Shown here: positions 1 to 4,808 of the stretch, piece by piece
Layout of the letters: each line of letters opens with the position of its first letter
Numbering within the stretch: the stretch's first letter is position 1
Source: Spirochaetales bacterium
GTDB lineage: Bacteria > Spirochaetota > Spirochaetia > Sphaerochaetales > Sphaerochaetaceae
DNA: 5,715 bases
Reading direction: 5' to 3'
Assembly (NCBI GenBank): GCA_022784805.1
Contig: JALFYG010000243.1
Coordinates: forward strand, 1 to 5,715
The notes under the pieces: model-generated
What the model was told of the DNA's origin: nothing
Seen by the model: the letters and a program-made list of their open reading frames with translations, nothing else
Databases searched by the model: none
Program-made: the position numbers and the translations under genes

Positions 1-486
1 ATAAGCGATGCGGCTATCTGTGACATCAGACCTACTTCCGGTTTTTGTAGAGTTTACCCAAGCCTTAAGCCTTCCTTCCCCGGAGTCCCTGTCTTCAGAA
101 AGAAGGGATGACTGCATCTCTGCTTCGTTGTACTTACGAAGGCATAGATAGTTGGCCCTTCCATAGAGAATGGCCACAGAAGGAGAGAAAGAGAGAATAT
201 CCATCAAGAATGGAACGTCTTTATCAAAAAGCTGCTTCTGAAGTGGGATAGTACTTGTTGCGACGATTACTCTTGCGTCCTCGTCCCTCTTCAAAAGGAG
301 AAAAGCAGGAACAAGATAAGCAAAGGACTTTCCAATTCCTGTTCCAGCCTCTATGACAGCAGGAACTCCCTTTTCAAAGGCAGTCTCCACCAGTGCAGCC
401 ATATTCTCCTGGTCTTCTCTATAAGTGTAGGCTCCAAGCTTATTCTTTAATATGCCGAAGGGTGAAAATACATCCTCAATCGTCAT
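1..486 (-). CDS. dinG: DinG/XPD-family ATP-dependent DNA helicase, N-terminal 162 codons (partial)
   Basis: This is the 5' part of a superfamily 2 DNA helicase of the XPD/DinG type; the gene continues past the left edge. The translated 162 residues begin MTIEDVFSPFG. They show a Q-motif-like YREDQENM (22-29), a Walker A motif AGTGIGKS (47-54), a motif Ia-like VATSTIPLQKQL (75-86) and GRANYLC (109-115). Cys115 lies where the first of the four iron-sulphur-cluster cysteines sits in DinG/XPD helicases; the other three would fall later or beyond the edge. Family members unwind DNA 5' to 3', including R-loops and other structures, in repair and replication. No N-terminal exonuclease domain is present, unlike the Firmicutes DinG fusion. 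The ATG at 484-486 overlaps the end of the response regulator gene by 11 bases, with a modest GGAAGG Shine-Dalgarno 6 bases upstream (493-498), which suggests coupling. The family call is firm; the exact orthology (DinG versus another XPD-like helicase) is less so. Confidence 0.88.
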   Translation of the reverse strand, partial: MTIEDVFSPFGILKNKLGAYTYREDQENMAALVETAFEKGVPAVIEAGTGIGKSFAYLVPAFLLLKRDEDARVIVATSTIPLQKQLFDKDVPFLMDILSFSPSVAILYGRANYLCLRKYNEAEMQSSLLSEDRDSGEGRLKAWVNSTKTGSRSDVTDSRIAY

Positions 487-1840
487 AGACTACCTTCCAT
501 TCAGAGAGTTTTCTATGGAGAGTTTTTCTTCCTATTCCAAGTATCTCGGCAGCCTTGGTCTTATTGCCACCTGCAAAGGATATAGTCTCCATGATTATTG
601 CTTTCTCAGCTTCTTCCATAGTAATAGGGAGATCCAAGGAAAGGGACTTTTCTTTCTCACTTTCCCCTCTTATATGGGAAGGTAGATCATCGTATTCAAT
701 GGTCTTTCCCTTTGCCATGACTACTGCGCTTTCCATGCAGTTCTTCAATTCCCTGATATTTCCTGGCCATGAATAGCTGAAAAGAGCCTTTCTGGCGTGA
801 GGTGAGATTCCGTCTATTTCTCTTCCGTTTTCCTTTGCAAAATCTTTTACAAAAGACAGGGAAAGGAGTTCTATATCGTCTTTTCTTTCCCTAAGAGGAG
901 GAACGCTTATTTCAACGACAGCAAGTCTGAAATATAAGTCTTCCCTGAAATTGCCCTTCCTTACTTCTTCCTTCAGGTCCCTATTTGTTGCGGCGATTAC
1001 TCTTACATCCACACTGATGGTCTTCTCTCCGCCTACCCTTTCAAACTCTCTCTCCTGTAAGACTCTCAAGAGTTTGACCTGGGTTGCTGCGTCTATTTCT
1101 CCGATTTCATCCAAGAATATTGTTCCGCCGTCAGCAAGCTCGAATCTTCCCTTTTTCTGGGAAGTGGCACCAGTGAAGGCCCCTTTTTCGTGTCCGAAGA
1201 GCTCAGACTCAAGAAGAGTTGAAGAAAGGGATGCGCAGTGTACCTTGATAAATGGCTTACCGTGTCTAGTTGAAAGAGACTCAATGGCGTCAGCAACAAG
1301 TTCCTTTCCTGTACCGCTTTCTCCTGTGATAAGTACAGTGGCCTTACTTGGAGCCACCTGGTTGATGGTCTCCATAAGAGAGGCAACCTTTCCGCTCTTA
1401 CCGATGATCTTGGAGTACTTCTGCTGATTCTTCAGCTTTTCTATCTCTTCAGTAAGTCTCTTGTTTTGTTCCTGCAGTTCACTGTTTGCAAGGCATTTCT
1501 TTACAACAAGGAAGAGTTTATCCAAGTCAACAGGCTTGGTGAAGAAGTCTACGGCACCCCTTCTCATGGACTCTACGGCTGTTTCTATTGTTCCGTGTCC
1601 TGTCAAAACAATGACTGGAAGTGTCGGGTAAGATGAACTGATCCTCTCCACCAATTCGTTACCATTCATCATTGGCATTCTAAGATCAGTTATCACCAAA
1701 TCTATGTTATTATTGTTTACCTTGTCCCAGGCTTCTTTTCCGTCATATGCAGTGATGACGTTATATCCTTCGAGGATGAAGGCTTCTTCAAGACCGCTGA
1801 CAATGTTTTTCTCATCGTCGACAATAAGTATAGTCTTCAT
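476..1840 (-). CDS. NtrC-family sigma-54-dependent response regulator (Rrp2/AtoC-like)
   Basis: This 454-aa protein is an enhancer-binding transcription activator with three domains. Residues 1-120 are a receiver with acidic pocket Asp8/Asp9, phospho-acceptor Asp52 (TDLRMP), Thr80 and Lys102. A linker with coiled-coil character (121-141) follows. Residues ~144-375 are the AAA+ domain: Walker A GESGTGKE (173-180), sigma-54-contacting GAFTGA (220-225), Walker B GGTIFLDEIGE (238-248) and putative arginine fingers Arg299 and Arg305 in FREDLYFRL. The C-terminus is a Fis-type helix-turn-helix (about 426-445). All ATPase and sigma-54 contact residues are present, so it should be a working activator of RpoN promoters. 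The ATG overlaps the kinase stop as ATGA and follows an extended Shine-Dalgarno AAGGGGGTG (1845-1853). From memory, Borrelia Rrp2 has similar length and architecture and is phosphorylated at Asp52; its G239C Walker B mutant loses activation, and Gly239 is present here. Orthology to Rrp2 is inferred from this and gene order. Confidence 0.95.
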   Translation of the reverse strand: MKTILIVDDEKNIVSGLEEAFILEGYNVITAYDGKEAWDKVNNNNIDLVITDLRMPMMNGNELVERISSSYPTLPVIVLTGHGTIETAVESMRRGAVDFFTKPVDLDKLFLVVKKCLANSELQEQNKRLTEEIEKLKNQQKYSKIIGKSGKVASLMETINQVAPSKATVLITGESGTGKELVADAIESLSTRHGKPFIKVHCASLSSTLLESELFGHEKGAFTGATSQKKGRFELADGGTIFLDEIGEIDAATQVKLLRVLQEREFERVGGEKTISVDVRVIAATNRDLKEEVRKGNFREDLYFRLAVVEISVPPLRERKDDIELLSLSFVKDFAKENGREIDGISPHARKALFSYSWPGNIRELKNCMESAVVMAKGKTIEYDDLPSHIRGESEKEKSLSLDLPITMEEAEKAIIMETISFAGGNKTKAAEILGIGRKTLHRKLSEWKVVYDD

Positions 1841-3012
1841 TCTTCACCCCCTTTCAAAGCCTTTCTTTCGCTGACCGGAACTGGGAAATCCAAGATAAAC
1901 TCTGTTCCCTTTCCTATCTCGCTCTTAACGTGGATATCACCGTTGTGCTCTTTCATTATCTTATAGACAAGTGTAAGACCCAATCCTGTGCCACTGGCCT
2001 TGGTTGTGAAGTAAGGCTCGAAAATTTTTGAAAGCTTATCTTCAGAGATGCCGCAACCTGTATCTTTGATTCTGATGGAGATGAAGTCCCCGTCATTCTT
2101 ACTGTATATGGAGAGTTTTCCTCCATCACTCATGGCTGCAAAGGCGTTCTGTACAAGATTCAACAGTGCCTGCTTCACAAGCCTGGCATCAAACTCGATT
2201 CTTGGGATAAATGAATCAAGCTTTGTCTCCACAATTATGTTCTTTTCCTCTGCTTCTGGCAGCAGGAAAGAGACTACTTCTTCTATCTCTTCATTTAAGG
2301 AGCCAAGTCTCAACTCAACTTCCATTGGCTTTACGGCATATAAGAAGTCGACGGCAATCTTATTTAAGTGTTCTGTCTCTTCTTCAATTACAGAGAGGTA
2401 TCTTTCAGCCTTCTCTTCATCCAAAGAGCCATAACGCTGGAAGGCTTTTCTCATAAGCTGCGTATGTATTTGCATGGCGGCAAGAGGGTTCTTGATCTCA
2501 TGAGCCACACCTGCTGCCATAGTAGTCATGCTGGCAAGGCTTTCGCTTCGTCTCAGTCTTGTCTCTTTCCTGATATCTTCCGAGATATCGGAAATGATGA
2601 TGTCCATATATTGATTATTAGTTGTATAGAGGCGTCTGAATGATACTCTCAGTGTCCTAAGCTCTGCTCCCACTTGGATAGTGAAGTCCCTGTTCTCTCC
2701 CTTTTCTTCTCCTTTTAGGACATTCTCAACAAACAAGCACAAGTCTTCATCTGTAAGGCACTCTCTGAGAGTCATGCCTTCCAAGGGCCTGTTTCTATAC
2801 TTCCTCTGATAAGGGACAAGGGTGAATACACGTTGGTTTGCCATAACCACAACACCTTTCTCGTCTATAATTACATGTCCATCATCAAGGCTGTTAAAGA
2901 GAGAAGAATAGATATCACTCTCCTCCAGGGCCTGCAATATTAGATTTTTCAGCTCCTTTTCGGGGCATGAAGAAAGATCTTCGGATACTCTCCTAAGTAA
3001 TCTATTTGACAC
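1837..3012 (-). CDS. Soluble PAS-domain sensor histidine kinase (Hk2/AtoS/NtrB-like)
   Basis: This 391-aa kinase is the evident partner of the response regulator that follows it with an ATGA overlap. Residues ~35-150 form one PAS-type sensor domain (LFNSLDDGHVIIDEKGVVVM onwards). Residues ~160-225 are the HisKA dimerisation domain, with the phosphorylated His171 in AAGVAHEIKNPL. Residues ~270-377 are the HATPase domain: N-box Asn289 (LLNLVQNA), G1 box DTGCGI (317-322), F box FEPYFTTK (331-338) and G2 box GTGLGL (341-346). I see no signal peptide or hydrophobic membrane span, so it is predicted to be cytosolic and to read an internal signal or a partner protein; the ligand cannot be told. The start is GTG at 3010-3012, preceded by a strong AAGGGAGG (3019-3026) with a 6-base spacer. 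It overlaps the end of the holB-like gene by 11 bases, so translation is probably coupled. Phosphotransfer to Asp52 of the regulator is expected from pairing. Confidence 0.94.
   Translation of the reverse strand: MSNRLLRRVSEDLSSCPEKELKNLILQALEESDIYSSLFNSLDDGHVIIDEKGVVVMANQRVFTLVPYQRKYRNRPLEGMTLRECLTDEDLCLFVENVLKGEEKGENRDFTIQVGAELRTLRVSFRRLYTTNNQYMDIIISDISEDIRKETRLRRSESLASMTTMAAGVAHEIKNPLAAMQIHTQLMRKAFQRYGSLDEEKAERYLSVIEEETEHLNKIAVDFLYAVKPMEVELRLGSLNEEIEEVVSFLLPEAEEKNIIVETKLDSFIPRIEFDARLVKQALLNLVQNAFAAMSDGGKLSIYSKNDGDFISIRIKDTGCGISEDKLSKIFEPYFTTKASGTGLGLTLVYKIMKEHNGDIHVKSEIGKGTEFILDFPVPVSERKALKGGEE
1845..1853 (-). promoter_or_regulatory. Extended Shine-Dalgarno of the response regulator gene
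   Basis: AAGGGGGTG lies inside the last codons of the histidine kinase gene, with 6 bases between its G-run and the regulator ATG. It matches the anti-Shine-Dalgarno tail over an unusually long stretch, allowing a G-U pair. With the ATGA stop-start overlap it points to strong or coupled translation of the regulator. Confidence 0.7.
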
Positions 3013-4159
3013 TGATTGCCTCCCTTAAAAGTAAATCAAAGGCCATTCTTGGTCCCATGTTATAAACATCGGTGGAAAGGAAGAAAGAGTTTAAAATCTC
3101 TGTCTTCTTTTTTGCTTTATTAGAGCTGATCTTTCCTTCTTTCCAGGCCTTTTCCAATAAATATAACAAACTTTCAACAAAGTGGCGCCAAGCTGAGAGT
3201 TTTTCCAATGAAGAAAGAATGGCTTCTTCTTTCTCTCCATTAAGAGGAATGGAGAAAATAAGAGAGTCAGCCACAACTTTCAAGTCTTCATCGAACTCTC
3301 TTCTTGCTTCCTCTCCACTTCCCTTTTCAAAGAAGAAAGAGTCAAAGGATGGATACTCCTCCCATACTCCGAACTTCTCTTTAATAAGATTCGCAGTCTT
3401 TTTCTCTCCAATTATAGGGAACTGGAACTTCCTGACTCTGGAGAGAATGGTCTCCAAGAGTTTCTGAGGGTTGGAAGAGAGAAGAATCATGTGACTCTTT
3501 TCATCTGGTTCCTCAAGCATCTTCAAGAGACTGTTCTTCGCCCCTTCCGTGGCATCCTCCACATTCTCAAATATTACCACCTTCTCATCCCCTAGCTGAG
3601 AGAAATACTCCTGTACTGCCCTTATTTGGTCGATAGTCACAGCACTAGGTGATCTCTTTCCGCCATAAAGAAACTTGGGATCCAAGCATCTCTCTATGGT
3701 CTTATACATGGTGGTTATCTCTTTATCTGTGAAATCCTTGTCATCTTCGAGGGCCAGCATTACTTCTTCTATCTCCCCTGCCATTGAGAAATATGAAGAA
3801 GAAGTGGATGTGGCGGCACTGGAGAGAGCCGGATGATATTGCATCAATGATAGCCTTACACTCTCAAGGAGAAAGAGACGAGAAGCCTTGGTTCTTTGTG
3901 TCTTGAAAAGCTCCAAAGCTGTCTTGATCCTTCCTCCCAACTCACGCTGGGGAAGATAGATGATTGATCTTGAACGGAGAATATCCCTATTCTCTTCTTC
4001 TCCCGTCAATAAAAATGAAAGATCCATGGCCCCTGTCAAACGACCGGAATTCTTGGGGCCATAAAATAGAAGAGATTGAGGGAGAAGAGATGAGGTATAG
4101 CTATCCCATATCTCCTGGGCTGTCTTACTTTGTATTTTATAAAGGTTATCTAATGGCAA
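3002..4159 (-). CDS. holB: DNA polymerase III delta' subunit-like clamp-loader protein (divergent HolB)
   Basis: This 385-aa protein resembles the clamp-loader delta' subunit, which opens the sliding clamp together with DnaX and HolA. It has a P-loop-like GPKNSGRL (34-41) in which the usual Lys is Arg40, typical of the non-hydrolysing delta' subunit. A Walker-B-region strand VVIFENVEDAT (194-204), NSLLKMLEEP (209-218), a sensor-1-like MILLSSNP (224-231) and LLETILSRVRKF (234-245) follow. The last matches the family SRC motif with Cys replaced by Val242, Arg241 retained. About 100 residues (roughly 70-170) between P-loop and Walker B do not look like standard delta', and the zinc-binding cysteines are absent: the only Cys is Cys158. 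The C-terminal third is unrecognised and presumably forms the helical collar. The start is TTG at 4157-4159, supported by AAAGGAG (4166-4172) with a 6-base spacer; it overlaps cvpA by 14 bases. It could alternatively be an AAA+ paralogue, but the LLKMLEEP and SR signatures favour delta'. Confidence 0.8.
   Translation of the reverse strand: MPLDNLYKIQSKTAQEIWDSYTSSLLPQSLLFYGPKNSGRLTGAMDLSFLLTGEEENRDILRSRSIIYLPQRELGGRIKTALELFKTQRTKASRLFLLESVRLSLMQYHPALSSAATSTSSSYFSMAGEIEEVMLALEDDKDFTDKEITTMYKTIERCLDPKFLYGGKRSPSAVTIDQIRAVQEYFSQLGDEKVVIFENVEDATEGAKNSLLKMLEEPDEKSHMILLSSNPQKLLETILSRVRKFQFPIIGEKKTANLIKEKFGVWEEYPSFDSFFFEKGSGEEARREFDEDLKVVADSLIFSIPLNGEKEEAILSSLEKLSAWRHFVESLLYLLEKAWKEGKISSNKAKKKTEILNSFFLSTDVYNMGPRMAFDLLLREAISVK
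3019..3026 (-). promoter_or_regulatory. Shine-Dalgarno deciding the GTG start of the histidine kinase
   Basis: AAGGGAGG sits 6 bases upstream of GTG at 3010-3012, inside the end of the holB-like gene. This strong match at ideal spacing is the reason for accepting the GTG start; no ATG competes nearby. Confidence 0.75.
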
Positions 4160-4670
4160 CTAATGCTCCTTTCAAAGCTCTGTCTACTGTGGGGAATATT
4201 CTACAGAAGAATTTGGTATAGATAATGCTGTTCTCTTTAAGAGGAGTGAAATCAACAAACTTCTGAAGTGATGCCAATTCCAATAAGATAAAAATAAACA
4301 TGAATGCCATGAAGCCACAGAAAAAGAAACCGAGAGTCGAGTCAAGCCAGCCAAGAGAGAGAGTATCGAAGGCCAAGCCCAATAAGTTACCCAGTGCTTT
4401 GATCAAAAGGAATATAAATAGACAAAGAACTATATAGGAGACAAGACTAGCCCAAATCTGTCTCATGGAGACATATTGCCTGATCAGTGTAGATAAAGGA
4501 TCTACAAATAAAAGTGCCAAAGGAAAACAAAGAACATATGAAAGCATCTTTAAAGCAGAACGAGAGAATCCAACAGCAATACCTGCTATACCTGAAATAA
4601 GTACTAAGCCCACTGTTACAAGATCAAAAATCCCGAAATTAAAGCTGCCTACAGCCAGTGTCCAATCCAT
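4146..4670 (-). CDS. cvpA: CvpA family integral membrane protein
   Basis: This 174-aa hydrophobic protein fits the CvpA (colicin V production) family in length and layout. Four membrane segments can be seen, at about residues 12-33, 40-57, 73-98 and 108-131, followed by a short polar tail. Family-like features are Asp16 in the first segment (FDLVTV), the glycine series Gly27, Gly30 and Gly34 before a basic loop, and LDSTLGFFFCG (109-119), matching the W-[LI]-D-x-x-LG-x3-G pattern. In E. coli CvpA affects colicin V export and, more generally, envelope stress tolerance; its molecular activity is not settled, so the name describes family and not function. It is the first gene of the minus-strand operon, 122 bases from divergent secA. 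The ATG follows AAGGAGG (4676-4682) with a 5-base spacer. Its place before a soluble histidine kinase could mean that it supplies a membrane-linked signal, but this is speculation. Confidence 0.87.
   Translation of the reverse strand: MDWTLAVGSFNFGIFDLVTVGLVLISGIAGIAVGFSRSALKMLSYVLCFPLALLFVDPLSTLIRQYVSMRQIWASLVSYIVLCLFIFLLIKALGNLLGLAFDTLSLGWLDSTLGFFFCGFMAFMFIFILLELASLQKFVDFTPLKENSIIYTKFFCRIFPTVDRALKGALVAIR
4166..4172 (-). promoter_or_regulatory. Shine-Dalgarno deciding the TTG start of the holB-like gene
   Basis: AAAGGAG sits 6 bases upstream of TTG at 4157-4159, inside the 3' end of cvpA. It supports the rare TTG start, which gives a 14-base overlap with cvpA, and the N-terminus reads well into the P-loop domain from there. 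Confidence 0.7.
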
Positions 4671-4687
4671 TTAAGCCTCCTTGTGTC

Positions 4688-4726
4688 ATTTTAACCCAAT
4701 TACAAAGGTGAATCTACCTACTTATA
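4688..4726 (-). promoter_or_regulatory. Weak candidate -10 elements for the cvpA operon
   Basis: On the minus strand TATAAG (4721-4726) and TAAAAT (4688-4693) each match the -10 consensus at 5 of 6 positions, but neither has a convincing -35 at 16-18 bases. TATAAG would give a leader of roughly 45 bases. TAAAAT would put the start almost on top of the Shine-Dalgarno. TATAAG overlaps the candidate secA -10 on the other strand. Confidence 0.25.
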
Positions 4727-4737
4727 GAAACCAATTA
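4696..4737. repeat. Short direct repeat CCAATTA in the cvpA-secA intergenic region
   Basis: CCAATTA occurs at 4696-4702 and 4731-4737, 35 bases apart, and both copies sit in similar surroundings (preceded by an A-rich run, followed within a few bases by AAGG or AGGG). The second copy shares its last base with the inverted repeat arm. Two copies of a 7-mer in an AT-rich region can arise by chance; a binding site is possible but unproven. Confidence 0.25.
4700..4728 (+). promoter_or_regulatory. Weak candidate sigma-70-type promoter for secA
   Basis: TTACAA at 4700-4705 (3 of 6 matches to the -35 consensus) and TATAGA at 4723-4728 (4 of 6 matches to -10) are separated by 17 bases. Transcription would start near 4735, placing the inverted repeat at 4737-4764 at the very 5' end of the secA mRNA. 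The matches are poor enough to occur by chance. Confidence 0.25.
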
Positions 4738-4764
4738 AGGGTATTTGAGGTTACTTCTACCCTT
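4737..4764. repeat. Inverted repeat / possible stem-loop upstream of secA
   Basis: AAGGGTA (4737-4743) and TACCCTT (4758-4764) are perfect 7-base inverted arms. The interior can fold further: GAGG (4747-4750) can pair with CTTC (4754-4757) with one G-T wobble, leaving a 3-base bulge (4744-4746) and a 3-base loop. It ends 28 bases before the secA ATG. It could be an operator for a dimeric regulator or a hairpin in the secA leader. No T-tract follows on the plus strand, so it is not a typical terminator in that direction. Confidence 0.5.
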
Positions 4765-4775
4765 TGAAAGAAAAA

Positions 4776-4808
4776 ATGGTTATTCTTATTTCATGGCTAA
4801 TTTTTTGA
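4776..4808 (+). other. 10-codon hydrophobic reading frame overlapping the secA start
   Basis: An ATG at 4776 opens a frame encoding MVILISWLIF, which ends with TGA at 4806-4808, 16 bases beyond the secA ATG and in a different frame. It is preceded only by a weak purine run (GAAAG at 4766-4770) and an A-tract. It could be a leader peptide coupled to secA initiation or simply a chance ATG. There is no direct evidence that it is translated. Confidence 0.2.

Larger units (their letters stand above)
4671..4792. promoter_or_regulatory. Divergent intergenic control region between cvpA operon and secA
   Basis: These 122 AT-rich bases separate the oppositely oriented cvpA and secA starts and are the only sizeable noncoding stretch in the window, so promoters for both units should lie here or inside the flanking 5' ends. 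The region holds the cvpA Shine-Dalgarno at 4676-4682, an inverted repeat at 4737-4764, a direct repeat CCAATTA at 4696-4702 and 4731-4737, and an A-tract at 4771-4776. I see no strong sigma-70 promoter with both hexamers, and no sigma-54 pattern (TGGCAC-N5-TTGC) on either strand, so control of these genes by the neighbouring sigma-54 activator through this region is not supported. Confidence 0.7.

Noticed and set aside
951..1427. 158-codon open frame on the plus strand opposite the response regulator
   Set aside because: It lies entirely within the AAA+ coding region on the other strand, its translation has no recognisable domain, and the regulator frame carries a complete set of motifs.
3072..3467. 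131-codon plus-strand frame opposite the holB-like gene
   Set aside because: It is antisense to a supported gene and its Ser/Phe/Lys-rich product is what the reverse of this Glu/Lys/Arg-rich coding sequence gives.
4737..4764. Rho-independent terminator
   Set aside because: The arms are moderate in GC and no T-run follows on the plus strand. Both flanking genes start here rather than end, so a terminator would make little sense.
4671..4792. Sigma-54 promoter that would make the operon autoregulated by its own activator
   Set aside because: Neither strand shows GG and GC elements in the TGGCAC-N5-TTGC arrangement.
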